From Marsupella aquatica (lineage: Eukaryota > Marchantiophyta), in contig OZ316894.1 in the NCBI GenBank assembly GCA_973895155.1, forward strand, positions 13,020,001 through 13,084,000: DNA of 64,000 nt. Reading direction: 5' to 3'. Within the stretch, counting starts at the first letter, position 1; every line of letters begins with the position of its first letter. Shown here one piece after another: positions 47,510 to 59,925 of the stretch. A program made the position numbers and the translations under genes. Under the pieces are notes generated by a model that did no database searches, was not told where the DNA came from, and saw only the letters and a list, made by a program, of their open reading frames with translations.

Positions 47510-50138
47510 ATGGCTACTGCAGTGCCGACTACTGACTCATCGGACGGAAGTAGGACTCCCAGTAGCTGGGTAACCACTTCTGTGGCGATCAACTGTTTCC
47601 TCCTCGTCGCGGTGATATATCACGAATGGTCACGAAGTCAAGCCACCAAGGGAGTCAGTTACAATGCTGTCTATCCTGTGAAGAGCGAAATCTCCCCAAT
47701 TATCAGAATGCCGCAGGTTGGGACAAGTGACCCGTGCTCAGGGCATGGGATTTACGAGACTGAATACGAAACTGGATGTGGTGCTTGCCGATGCCACCCA
47801 TGCTTTACCGGCCCCGATTGCTCATTGCTTGATAATGGCTGCATTATTGACCTTTATCAGTATGTATCTGTTGCATTTGAGGTTTAAATGAGATACACTT
47901 ACTGTGCAATCCAGCTGTTGGATGGAATCCTCGCGGACTTTTTTTGTTTTTTTGCCTTGAAAAATCATTTGGAATCCTCGCGGACTTGGATAGATAATAT
48001 GCCAGAATCGTGGACGTGTTTTCGCGCGACGATTCTTTAAATTTTGTTACATTGTAGACAATGTTTAGATTCTAGACAAGGTTCTTGAAAGCGGTCACTA
48101 ATTTCTTGCATCGTACGATATGGTCGAAGTAGCCACATTCAGTCTGGGGGAGTAGAGAATCCGCTGTTTTGTTCTAATTGTCAGCTTTTTCGGCCATGCG
48201 TACTGAAGCCTGCCAGGAGGACAGTGAGAAGCTACGAGCATGATTCAACAATTTGGATTGAGTGCGGGAAGCGAAAGTCGGTACTTGTCAAGGCTGCCGC
48301 GTCTACTTTCTTAGTTTCCTTAGTCTGATCATTGGACTGTCAGTAACTCAGCTAGTTTGCTCGCATGAATCTATTGCAGAGGAGATCCGACCATGTTTGA
48401 GAAGTATTGGTTGCTCAATGGAGATTCTTGCACAACGGTTATTCTGGGGTGGCAGCGGATGAGCTACTATGCCAATAGTAAGCAGTTCTTCTTTGTTCAG
48501 ACCGAGCTGGATCTAGAGATCCGGTCTTTGCACGAAGTTGTAGGGAATGCTGTCACGGAAGGACGGAATATCGTCGTTGGTGTTGGATCCACTCAACTTT
48601 TCCAAGCTGCACTGTATGCCCTCGCATCTCCGAGTCGTTCTACACCGACAAGTGTCGTATCCCTGGCTCCATATTACTCAGTACGGCCCATTCAATCAGA
48701 AATAGCTTGAAAAAGAGACTTACTCTTGGTCCCATGTGTCGCTTGATCTCTTTCTTGCTGAGTTGTAGTGTGATTTACCAGTGAAGGTACTTGTTGTTGT
48801 GGCTGCCGTATGTGTGTACGTGTTGCGCTCCTGTGACAAACTGTCAGATGTGACTTGCAGTCATACCCAACCATAACAGATTACCTTAGGTCTGCGCTAT
48901 ATAGGTGGGCTGGCGATGCTGCCAATTTCAAGCAGATATCTAAAGAAGATCCCTACATTGAGCTGGTGACCACGCCAAACAATCCAACAGGCGAACTTCG
49001 ACACCCTGTCGTGAACGGGATTGGTGCTGTTGTACATGATCTAGCCTATTACTGGCCTCATTACATTCCCATTTCGGCTCCTGCTGATGATGAATTAATG
49101 CTCTTCACAGTGTCCAAGAGCACTGGGCATGCCGGTACCAGAATTGGGTGAGGAGCTGCGCTACATGTAATTCTGAGCTTACCTCTGTGATTTCTTGCCC
49201 GTAAGGGATTGTGGTTAAGCCACTCATGCTCACTGTGCACCTTATGCAATGCACTTATTTTCAACACAGCAAGCAAGATATGCTCAGTAAAACTAAAGTT
49301 TTGATTGTCAGATGGGCGATTGTGAAGGACATTAGAGTGGCGCAGAAGATGGCTAAGTTCATTGAACTGAACACTATAGGGGTATCAAAAGATGCTCAAA
49401 TTCGGGCGACCCAGATCTTGAGATCCGTAAAGAAGTCTTACAGTGGGGTCGAAGATAACCGTCTCGGAGCTCCCCAGAGGACAATGTCCGAAAAGGTGGA
49501 GTCATATGTGGAGAAGCAAGCTTTGTTTCATTTTGGTGCTTCGGAAATGACTTACAGATGGCTACGGCTTCGATCTGCACTGGGATCGGGTGTGCATTTT
49601 AGCTTACCCGAATTTGAACCATCGTTCTGCCATTTCTTCAAACAGATACGAACTCCAACTCCAGGTACTTTGGCCGAACCAAGAACACGTAATACCCGGT
49701 AACAGCAACGGTTTAGTAATGAAAGGTTGGTTCCATTTCTGTATTGCCAGGTTGACTTACTAAATCATGTGTGCATGAACTGGTCATGTTTTATCCTCTC
49801 GGTTATTTGCATTTCTTAAATGAGGGGAGAAAATCTGTGAAAAGCGGGTCTGGGCTGGGGAGTCCTGCAGCAGTGTTGCGTCCGTGGCTTCACTGCACAG
49901 TTTGCGGGAAAGCTAGCCCCTCATTTTGAGCATGTCTTTCTTGTGTACGACAGCATTTGCGTGGCTTCGATGCAACCAGGAAGAGGACTGCGAAAAGTTC
50001 CTCAAAGTTCATAGTATTTTGACGCGCAGCGGTGTTCACTTCGGAGCTGAGCCCAATTTTGTACGACTTAGTATGATAGATAGGCGCAGTAGCTTTGAAA
50101 TCGTAATTAGTCGATTAGAAGCACTGGAGCTAGCCTAA
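47510..50138 (+). CDS. Tryptophan aminotransferase-related / alliinase family PLP enzyme
   Basis: Five exons: 47510-47859, 48380-48680, 48861-49147, 49312-49664 and 49954-50138. All are GT-AG and join in frame to 491 residues. Order is a membrane anchor ([20 protein letters not shown]), an EGF-like Cys-rich alliinase module ([10 protein letters not shown]...[16 protein letters not shown]), then the PLP aminotransferase fold: [45 protein letters not shown] (about 257-263), VHDLAYYW (Asp277, Tyr280), the Schiff-base lysine in [13 protein letters not shown] (Lys303), and FAWLRC...[12 protein letters not shown] at the end. In plants the TAA/TAR enzymes convert tryptophan to indole-3-pyruvate for auxin synthesis; alliinases cleave cysteine sulfoxides. 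The single anchor suggests an ER or secretory-membrane location. TAR and alliinase cannot be separated from sequence alone. The upstream in-frame ATG at 47378 would add 44 residues. Confidence 0.88.
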
Positions 50139-51269
50139 GAGATTCGTGGATGCATTAGTCGGATCTGTTTCCAAGTTGAACCGATAATTTGATGGTTCCA
50201 AAATGGACCGTCTCGTGTGACTTTACATCGCGAGGTAGCATTAACACCTTGAAACAGCGAGGAGTGATTCAACTTCTAGAGAAAATAAATATATTTGTGA
50301 GGTTTGATTTTCGGTTCTGTGACCCGAAATCGTTGGTTTTAGCTTCTCGACCCTCAACGAGTTCGTACTCACCGTAATGCCCCTAGAAGACCTGACCTGG
50401 CAGCACAGTCAAATATTCACCCATCAGGTATGAACTTGGCACTCTGCTAGAACAGACGATAGATGCGATGAAACCCAATTTAGAAATGATTTAGAGCCGG
50501 GTGCATGGCGTGGATTGAAAGGATGGGCGTACAAGCTTCTTGATCCTTCGCTTTGCCCGTTTTACTCAATAAGAACATGGGCATCCGTGTTTGGAATGTC
50601 TTCTTCGTCGACAATTTCAATTCCTTTCTCGCCTTGCTCTCCTTCGTCCACAATTTCAATTCCCTCTCTGGCCGCGCTCAAACATCTTTTGCCATAATCG
50701 CATACCTCTTTTCCACGCTCGTCCGGTTTGAAGAGAATTTCGGCCTTTGCATCGTGGTTGCAAGGCACATTTCCTACTTCAAGGTTCAGAAGCGAAGACA
50801 CTGCGCAGTGCAGCACCTCGACCCTGTCCTAACCGGCAAGCTGCAGTGGAATTCTACAAGGATGCGGATGTACTTGATGTATCCACACCAGTGCTTTTTT
50901 AGAGGCCTAAACAAAGTCTTCGCCGCTTTTGTTTAGAATTTGCCAGACTTTTTGGTCGTCCTTTAGGTCATGTCAAAGCTCTATCATACGAAAAAGGCTT
51001 TAATGCTAGGACAGATCGAGGACATGCCCCGTTGATGGGAGCAAGGAAATGCCCGTTGATGGGAATTGCCCTGCCAATGACGGTTCCTGTCGGGTCTAAT
51101 CTCACGTGCAAGTTCCCTGTTTGCTGGGCATGTAAAATCATCAAATGATAGCCTCAAAATTGAAAGTTTGATGTATATTCTTTGAAATTCCTCTAGACTC
51201 CCTCGGACACTTCCTGTACTCCCCAAACTCCCCTTGGACTCCCCCGTCTCCCCCTCTTCATAGAGCCAG
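50139..51269. other. Intergenic, with a weak acidic ORF
   Basis: Mostly non-coding. A minus-strand frame at 50562-50816 encodes an acidic peptide containing GIEIVDEGEQGEKGIEIVDE, caused by a duplicated segment of about 33 bp (near 50605 and 50638). No family is recognised, and it may be a gene fragment. Confidence 0.35.
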
Positions 51270-51280
51270 TCCCCTAGTTT

Positions 51281-51560
51281 GGGGTTGTAGCCGGGCGGGG
51301 CTGGGTTGATGGGTGGGGTTCGGGGGTCGGCGGCCGGGGTTCGAGGTTTGATGGCCAGGGGTTAGTGGGCAGGGTTTGGGGGTGGGGTCGAGGGTCTAGC
51401 AGCTGGAGCCGGGGCCAGGTCAGGGGGCGGCGTCCACATTCGGGTGGGCGGGGTCTAGCCGGAGTCCAGGTGACGGGTCACAGTGGGGGCCGGGGACTGG
51501 GATAGGGGCTAAGCCGGGTTTTAAAAGGCAGGGGACCGGGATAGGGGCTGGTGCCGGGAA
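51281..51560 (+). repeat. G-rich tract with strong strand skew
   Basis: The plus strand is almost devoid of C in long runs of GGGG separated by short spacers (GGGGTTCGGGGGTCGG and similar). The flank just upstream is C-rich (CTCCCCCGTCTCCCCCTC). Many potential G-quadruplex arrangements are present; no gene. Confidence 0.75.
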
Positions 51561-52196
51561 TTGGGGGGCGGATTAGGGCTCCAAAGGCCAAGACGAGCTC
51601 ACGAGGGGGTAGGGTGATTAGCATAAAAGGGAGAACTAATCCACTCCATAGTTTCACAATTGTATTCCATAGAGAAGCTGAGTCTCATTTTTGTGGTTTC
51701 ATGTTGTGCATGTTGTTTGTATTAGGTGAGTTATGAAAAGGAGGCATATAATGAAACTCTTGTACACGCATGCTTGGAGCTCGGCTTGGCCTGCGATAAT
51801 TCGCACTAGAATTTCTTAATATCGCCTTAACAATTTGACATCATTATTTTATTAAGTGAAATACTTGCGAGTAAGGAGATACCCATGTGCATATGCTTAG
51901 AGTTTTGTCTCAGTCTATGATATTTTATATGGGTATCACGATTCCTCGTACATGTGTTCACTTGATAGATACATGGTTATGAAGTTATAGATATTACGTA
52001 AGCTGTGGTAAGATGGAGAGTTATCCCTTGTTTTGATCAGTATTTTTCAAATTCCACTCAAGTGTCCAAAGTGTAAAGGGTCGGGGATGGACCCTACATG
52101 TGATTATGTATGTACTCAAGAATCATTTTGGAATGGTGAGTTTCAACACCAAAAGCACGATGATGTTATTTTCCAAAATACAATACTCATAGAACT
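51561..52196. other. No recognisable gene
   Basis: AT-rich intergenic sequence between the G-rich tract and Copia-3 debris. Confidence 0.45.
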
Positions 52197-53710
52197 CTAA
52201 TTTACAATAGTGCAAATCAATAATGAGTCAATTTTTTTGTAGATAGTTAAACCTTTCTCATTCATGTGGCCTAACCATGAATGCCACAATTGAGTCATGT
52301 CCTTGTGAGACTTGGTTACATTGGCCTCTCCACATACAATATTGTCTTGCAATACATACAAATTCGTTTGTCTGTTCCCCTTCAAAATCATTGTATTTCC
52401 TAATATGACTTAAATTCATCATCAATAACGCCCCATTGATGATCATTTGAATCCAACAAATCAAGTGAAATCAAATTTTTACACATGCCAGGTACAAACC
52501 TGACTCTAGACACTATGCGCATAGCGCCATCTAACATATGAATCTTCACACACCCAATACCCTCAATTCAACAGGAGTGATCATTTCTCATCGAACTGAA
52601 CCGTTTAAAATAGAGTAAGAACTGAAAAACTCACAAATGTAGCAAATGTGAAAGGAGCAAGCACAATCAAGAATCCACACATCATATGTTCACCTAGATG
52701 AGGTGCATAGGGCCTACCCTTGGCTTCATAAGACATAACCATCATTGAGTAAATCAGTTTCTCCATCAACCTTAGTCACATTGGCCAATGAAGACTCAGC
52801 TGCCTTGCCCTTACAATCTTGCCTGAAGTGTCCAACCTTGTTACACTTCCAATATGTCACTTGCCTCCTCTCTGAGGACCTTGGCTTAGATATAGATCTA
52901 AAGTGGGTTCTGCGCTTTCCTGTTGATCACTGCATACTCTTTCCACGGTTAACATTGAAGGCAATACCAGTCGATGATGAAGGTTGTGACGTTATCTGCA
53001 TCTTCTATTGAAGATCATCAGTAAGTAGAGAACTTATCACATCATTATATGATATGATATTCATATCACGATGTAACAACACTTGTGATAAGGAATGATA
53101 AGATGGAGACAAACAATTGAGAAGGTGCAATGCCTTCTTCTCATCATTCACTTCCTTCCCAAGGTTTTTCAAATCAAAACGCATCCACAAGATCCTACAG
53201 CTTTGTATCGATTTCCTTCATTCTGAAACTCATCAGTTTGTAGGACGTGTAGAGCCGGTTCAACAGCTCTATGTGGTGATACTTCTTGTGCAAAGCCTCA
53301 AACAAAGACATGCAATCCTTATGCACACCCAATTGCTTGATTATGGGAGGCTGGAGGTAAAGTGTAATATACCACACTCCCTACTCTTGCATTGCCTCCC
53401 AGTCTCTCTCCTCAATATTGTCCGTATGAGACTTCAACAACTTGCCCATCCACAAAGCATAGAGCACTCCCTTCACCTACTTCTCCCAGAGTAGGTAGTT
53501 AGAGCACTCATCAAACTTTGTGAATTCATACTTGGGGCCCCAAGCTTGAACGTTCTCATCTTCTTCTTTGTCACTATTGTTAGCTCCGATAGTAAAATTG
53601 CTTCCTCCATCACACACCGCACTGGTGATGGTATTGGTGTCATGTGCTCTTCCTCTTTCTCTTGCTCCTCTATCTCCACCTCCAACCATAGTAGTGATCC
53701 GCGTGCTTCA
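52197..53710 (-). pseudogene. Copia-3 gag and start of pol, degraded
   Basis: Minus-strand fragments in shifting frames. Gag opens with KFDECSNYLLWE (about 53490). It continues with LFEALHKKYHHIELLNRLY and NDEKKALHLLNCLSPSYHSL, the UBN2-type gag pattern of Copia elements. Further left are the pre-integrase pieces YVLQDNIVCGEANV and LWHSWLGHMNEKGL near 52300. No integrase core, RT or RNase H is found. Many stops and frameshifts. Confidence 0.65.
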
Positions 53711-53715
53711 AGTTC

Positions 53716-54061
53716 TGTTGAGCGTAGACGACATTCGTAACGGCAAGCCCATGAACCATCCAACGCACAATAGTCAACATAGAGAGATACGTGGTTCACC
53801 TCCACATGAGGCTACGTCCACGGGAACACACAAGAGCTTTACTGCACTCTAGGCCAATCGGCCATACCAAGCATCCACAGCACAAGCTCTCCCTATCTCT
53901 CAACTAGCTCCGTAATAATGAGCCTAAGTTCCACCAGGGTCTGGCATCAGCCCTGGCTATATGCACAACAGCACTACCGCTAACATTAGCTAAGTCCTAA
54001 CCTGAGTTAGACTAACTGTAGTTAGCTCATGAGTCAACAAGACTAAGAGCAATATCTAACA
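53716..54061 (-). repeat. Solo LTR, 346 bp
   Basis: On the minus strand it starts TGTTAGATAT and ends CGCTCAACA. It is flanked on both sides by AGTTC (53711-53715 and 54062-54066). With no internal region this is a solo LTR. Its end resembles the LTR end at 57759. Confidence 0.85.
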
Positions 54062-54110
54062 AGTTCAACGTCTTTGAAATGCTCCTCTGAATCCCTCATA
54101 TGAGTAAATC

Positions 54111-56516
54111 ATGAAAAAATATTGCTTTTTGCAACAACTCAAAAATCTCAAAACTAATCACCACAGCGTAGCCCACGAAGCTAGAAGTCCAATATTGAAA
54201 AAAAACCACATCCCCGCTTGGGTCCAGACCATCATCAATAGCGAGTTCAGCACTACTCGGTCGACAAGGCCGTCTACACTTGCTTTGGAAAACCTCTATC
54301 AGCACCTGCAGAACTTCATGGGAACCAGACCATCAACCACCGGTGTCGGCCCAGTCGAGCCCGTGCCCATACCCACACCAACACCGGCTTAGGCTCAGGT
54401 TCCACCTCAGCCTAGCCGATCCCCACCGCCGGTCGTCCCGCCCGTATAGGTACGATCTATCGTCAACATTGTGGACCTCAGCAACGACGATGAGGCTACC
54501 CCACCCTTGCTCAGGCGGCCCAGAGGAGCGAGCAACCAGGGAGCCGGCACTACATCGCCCCCTCCCCAAGCCCAGACCCAAGTAGCGGCTCCAGTGGACA
54601 ACACGGTGACCGTAGCCGCCCCGGCCCCGATACTAACGGCGATGGCACTACTCATACCCGATCGGGAGGATGGGGAGATGTCACCCTCTCCAAGCCATCA
54701 CAGGAGCCAGTCTCGGGGGAATAAGAGGAAAGAACCTGCAGCTGTATCCGGTTTAACCAGGGCCACAGTAGCTGTGGCCAAGGTAACAATGCACCGCATG
54801 GGGGAAAACATGCATAAGAACATCCTCCACCCCAAACATGCGGTGTACTTGAAGACTCAAGGGTTTGAGCACCTCGTCTCTCTCCCCTGGAACACCTGTA
54901 GGTACTACGGGGAGGACATGATAGAGTTCGTCAAGAATTATGACGACGTCCGTCAACAGACTCGGCTACGGGGGAGGAATATGTCCCTCACAGAGGAGCA
55001 GCTCAGGATGATCTTTGGGCTACCCAAGGGAGATCAACGAGTCGAATCATGGGCTCCCGGGAGCAAAGGAGCCAAGTACCAATCCTTGAGTTTTCCCTCT
55101 GAGGGGTCAGTGGACAACGGGTTTGTGATGAGAACCTGCCTCATCCCCGAGATAGCTGAGCGGCTGGAGTTCCAGAGGTACGCCCTCCACATGATGGAAC
55201 CCCGGGGCAAGATCTCCGCTGCCCAGGTTATCCAGGTCGAGAACTATTGGCCTAGGAAGTGGGCATCGTACTTAGCTAAGAAGTTCCATGAAGAGATGGA
55301 ATGGCGAAGGAAGGCGTTGTACATCGGTGGGAAGGCGTATTTTGCGAGCCACATCGAGATCATTCTCGAGTGGTACGCCCGGTTTGATCGACAAACCCTT
55401 CCCCGGGCCAACGTAACTAAGTTGGTTCCGACTAAGTGGGTCTTCCCAGCCTTGGAGAGACGGCCTCAACCCGAGGCCCAAAGTCTGGCGGCCACCCAGG
55501 CCTCACCCACCCCACCTCCACAAGTAGCCGTAGCCATGGCCAAAGAGGTACTGGATGAGGCAGTGATCGCAACCTTAGACGCGATCAACCAGGCCGGGCC
55601 GAGTGCAAAAGTTGGGGCGGTGGAGGCCTTGCCCGAGCCCGAGGGTCCAGAAGACCCACCGGTGGCTATTCCAAAGGACAGCACGATGATGGAGGAGGAC
55701 ACTCCAGCCCCTTCCAAAACTACATCCCCAGGGCTGGATGTCACTACCCCAGCTCCTGCGCAAGTTGACATCTGCCCATGCCCAACTCTGGATGGGCACA
55801 ACCTGGACCACCCGGAACTCTTCGTACCAGGTACATTTCTGAACGGGCTTTTGGGAGATTTCTCCCAACAGATTTCCCGGGATACCGGGGAGTTCATGGC
55901 CCGGAAGGTAGCCTACTTCTTCAACCAGGAGTTGGTTACCGCAGTAAAGGCAGGTCGGGCCCAGTCATAGGCCCTTCAGAGGATAGAGCGGTACCGGGTT
56001 GAGTCCGTGTATCTAAAGGGCAAAATTGAGACTCAAGAGGCTGAGCTTTTGCAACTACGACCCAAGGTTGCAGCCGCCGATGAGTTGTTAGCAAATGCGC
56101 ACGCCCTTACTGCCTTAGCCAAATAGGCCAAAACTGGGAAGGAGGTCGAGATTGCACGGCTCCGGATCCAGATTGACAGTTTGAAGAATCAAACTATCAT
56201 CTGGCAAAAAGACCTGGAGGAGGCCAAAGAGCGGGCCCAACGTGACACTACGGAGATTGCCGCCCTACAGGCCGAAGTAGCGTGGCTTCAAACCAAAGCT
56301 GAGAAGCAAAACCAGATGGTGGACAAGCTGACGAGCAACGCCCAACAACTGGAAGAGGCATGTCAGGAGGCAGCTAAGGAGACGGATGCAGCGAAGTGAG
56401 AGAACGAATCTCTGCTAGACCAAGTCTAGGTCCTCAAGATGGACAACGATAGACTCCGTAGGCAGCGGGATGGCTGCTCCCACTCGGACGGCTCTGGCAA
56501 GCGCACCAGGCATTAG
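54111..56516 (+). pseudogene. Element Y protein: X-family-like domain plus coiled coil
   Basis: One frame runs from ATG 54111 to TAG 56514, interrupted by TAG 54390, TAG 54447, TAG 55968, TAG 56124, TGA 56397 and TAG 56427. The N-terminus is Pro-rich, with DLSNDDEA. Residues equivalent to about 54800-55400 match the X domain: YLKTQGFEHLVSLPW, MIEFVKNYDDVRQQTR, LTEEQLRMIFGLPKGD, then VDNGFVMRTCLIPEI. A Pro/Ala linker precedes a coiled coil (56000-56500). No frameshift. Every internal stop is TAG or TGA, consistent with C-to-T decay of CAG and CGA codons. Function unknown. Confidence 0.65.
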
Positions 56517-57211
56517 CGGAGGGTTAGGCTTAGAATAGAACTAGGAGTAGCTAAAACAGGCTGTTAGGACAAGTGCCGGCCAAAAGATAGCGGCGCTGAC
56601 ACATTAGCCAACCTGTATAGAATAGGTTAGACTAATAGGACAAGTCGTAACCAGCTTAGCGAGGATATAAGTTAGCATAGATTCGGGCACGAGGCCAGGC
56701 TGGTCCTCAGCCCTTAGTATTTAGCAGCCCCCTGGTAGAGGCACGGGGGGGATTTTAGACTCAAAAGTTGGCCATTTGCGGTACGCGCAGGGAAGTCCCA
56801 AACTCGGTGAAGTGCCGGAGTGCCAAGGGGAGGGTATATGACTAAGCTCATCGGGCGAGTGCGGAGCCGGGCTCCGTTGTAGTGTATACTCCTCGGCCTT
56901 GGGCCCGTTCATTCACAAGGTATCGGGTCACCCAATCGTAAGTGTATGATCATATATGAATGAAATCCTTTCCCCTCAATTCCTTTGTGTAAATCAAGAT
57001 TTATGTTATGTATGAATGCATGTATGAGTCTTGTGTGCAAGTATCAATGCCAGGCCGAACACATTATGCCAAACGTGCACGGGGTGCAGGTTACGGGTAC
57101 GGGGTTGCGAGCCAGGGTTGAGCACTTGTACTAATGGATCCGGATCAAAGGCAGTAACACGAAGGCTTAGAAGTCCATAACCCGGGGTTGACCCCGTGTC
57201 AACTAAGGTAC

Positions 57212-57227
57212 GTTCCGGCGGCGGAAC
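57212..57227 (+). other. Conserved element stem-loop (Y)
   Basis: GTTCCG-GCGG-CGGAAC, perfect stem, followed by ACAAAGCATACCTA. Compared with A1 the closing pair is G-C instead of A-T, a compensatory change. Confidence 0.7.
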
Positions 57228-57395
57228 ACAAAGCATACCTAAGCATGCTTGTAAGTAAATATATGCGCACTTAGCGCTAGTTTGGGAGAATTATACGCAC
57301 TCCGTATGTCCCTCCCTGCCCAAACCCAAATACTAGCAAGGGAAGTGTCCGTCTTAGACGTAGATCAACCTAAGGACTAGGCCGATGGCGTGACA

Positions 57396-58307
57396 AAACA
57401 CCAGAAAACCATGTACCAAAATGACCAGCTTGCTTCAATCTTCAACTTGAGCTATAACATACAACGCCTTGCGCACTACACAGCTCACACCGTTGAGAAA
57501 ACAAACTCTAGTCCCTCTCACCAAAACTGTCAAACATTAAAAAATCTAAACATACGCAAAGTCCAATTATGTCACACCACAAACTCTGATCAATGGTTTT
57601 CTAAACACTGTTAGAAAGCTCTCACATTGATCTATCTGCTTAGTCCATAACATTCAAGAGTTATGCAGCAGAACTCCGAATGCAACACCAACACTTAACG
57701 TTGGAAAAAACCGTTACAAAAAAACCTTGTCACCTCCAATGAATGCTTTGATACCAATTGTTAAGCGTAGACAATAATTGCAACGGCAAGCCCATAAACC
57801 ATCCAATGCACACTCGACATTAGACTCTGCTTTTTTATAATGTTGTGCTTGGCCCTTTTCTCTACAAAGATCATGTTGTGCATAACGAAGTAGTCACAAT
57901 ACAGCTTACCTACAAAAATACAACTCTAAAAGAAATTAGACTAACTCGGTCCAATTGCCAAGCAAGTTTCTGGTCCAACAAATTCTATCTCACTTGAATC
58001 TCCATTGAGATTCAAGATTGACTAAGCAAATTACTAGTAAATTGTTCAATTTGCGTGCAAGAACTTGGTTGATTTAAGACGTTAAACAATTGGAGCACAA
58101 TTATCCAAACTCGGACAAATTTAGTATAGTCTTAGCATTCTATTTATTTCAAATATTCTCATGTTTGCAAGAATTATGTCTAGGTCTATTTTATAAATAA
58201 CTCTCAACTAAGGTTGTCCACCTTATAATCACAAATCCAGAAGAGGACAATATGGCTTCCACATGACTTGGATAAGAAAATGATTCCTGGACATTGCACT
58301 TGGTGAA
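57396..58307 (-). mobile_element. Copia-type LTR and leader (minus strand)
   Basis: Read on the minus strand, an LTR ending CGCTTAACA (forward start 57759) is followed by ATTGGTATCAAAGC, a near-perfect complement of initiator-Met tRNA, the usual Copia primer site. Leader sequence continues to 57396, where element Y begins. The distal LTR end is not identified, and X3 starts at 58308. It may be the 5' end of the element whose gag lies at 52.2-53.7 kb, but that link is not proven. Confidence 0.55.
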
Positions 58308-59925
58308 TGTGATGCCTAGCCATGAATCACTAGGTCATTTAAGGGGGTAAACATGGGTGGTATACACTAAATTGCATTAGTCCACGGAGGGAAAAGGGAA
58401 AAACTTAAACAATTAAGTGTAACCATGGAACCCAAGCCAAGGCCAAAAGTGAGGGTGTAACGGCAACAAGAAGGTACGGTGAGGGTTAGGGCACGCTAAG
58501 CACAGTTGACAGTGGGCATTCAATGGGCAGTCAAGCAAAGGTAGTGCAGAGGGGGGTAAGGACTATTCACCAGGATTGGCGGCTCATTCACAAACACCGA
58601 CAAAGGAACAAGACCAGCAAATTGTCATCAACTTAGACAAGCACTATGGGCGGAAGTAGACATCAAGCATCAACACAAAGCGGGGATGAGAAACATCAAC
58701 CAAGCTGCACATTTTTGGGGCGGCCTGTTTGAGCGGGCAACTGAGTTTATTAGAACCTACAAGGACAAGGAGCCAGAGAGATCAGCCTAAGAAAGATAGG
58801 AGCTTGCTAGGTTGTGGGAGCTCCAGAGGTCTGCTTTCATTGGAGGGGAACTCATCAAGGACAAGTTCCTATGGACGCCCTTCGCCAATCAACTAGACAA
58901 ATTGTTGTTTTGTCAAAACATAATTGTCGACATTTGTGAGGCCATCAACCGTTGGAACGACAAACATTTGAGACTTGAAGGGTAGCACGGCGGCGTGGAC
59001 AAAAGCAACTATGTTGGGAGAATCATCAAGAGCAACCACCATGAAGAGGAAAGTAACAACCAACAAAGAGGCCACCCCGGCAAAAAGAACTAGGTTGGCA
59101 ACACCTAGAAAGCCTATCGAGCAGGGGAGAAAGAGACAAGAGGAGGCCGAAGAACCGGAGATATATCCGGTCAATGCCATCCCCACAAAGGATGACACAT
59201 GGAGGGGCTGGGCAACGGCACAAGACAAGGATGCATGTCTTACAGCCATGCAATCCCAAAAGTACCAAGGTTTCATGGCCGGATCCGGCTTGGAGACCTT
59301 TGTTAGATTACCTTGAATGGCTGAAGCAAGAGGTGCTAGATTTAGATTTGCTGGAATTTTTGGGATCATGGGATCACAATTTGGATGCAACCAAGGTGTA
59401 TGGGAGGGTATATATCTCACTCCCAAAGTGATTGCAGAAGTATTTGGCTTGCCGATAGGCAACAAGACCAAGGTGGACTCCCAAAATAACCTGTCAAATA
59501 AGGAGTTCTTGTTCCCAGGGCCTTCAACAAAGAATGGCTTCTTTCGGAACACTTGCACCAACCCGCATATAGGAGAAATCATTGACTTCCCATGGATGAC
59601 TTTGCATTGCAATTTGACAAGGCCAAAGATTGGCAAGGCACAGGTCTACCTTGCCAAGAGACCAAACCCAAGTTGGGACTACAACGGGTACCTCCACACC
59701 CAATTGAAGAAGATCTTGAAGGAGGAGCAACAAATGATAGGCCAAGGGAGCATATCCCAACTTGCTTATCACATGTCGTTGTTATGCCGTTACGCCCGAA
59801 GTCAGCCCTTTGCACCCATACTTCCCTTAAAAGCAAGAGCACCAGAGGGGGTTAGAAGAAGGGCTGGCAGCAAAGGAAACTAAACCAATTGGTAACCCTA
59901 CTATCGAGCAGTTGTTCATGCCGAG

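Larger units (their letters stand above)
54111..57395 (+). mobile_element. Element Y, 5' end unresolved
   Basis: The 3' end is GCGTGACA at 57395, as in the A units. The 3' region contains the G-run TAGAGGCACGGGGGGG near 56737, GGCTTAGAAGTCC (57167, also in A1 and A2), and the stem-loop at 57212-57227. The 5' end could not be fixed; 54111 is only the ORF start. Relates the A units (no ORF) to the X elements (ORF). Confidence 0.5.

Noticed and set aside
50553-50936. Plus-strand 127-codon ORF
   Set aside because: Low-complexity hydrophobic translation opposite a duplicated acidic frame; no family resemblance.
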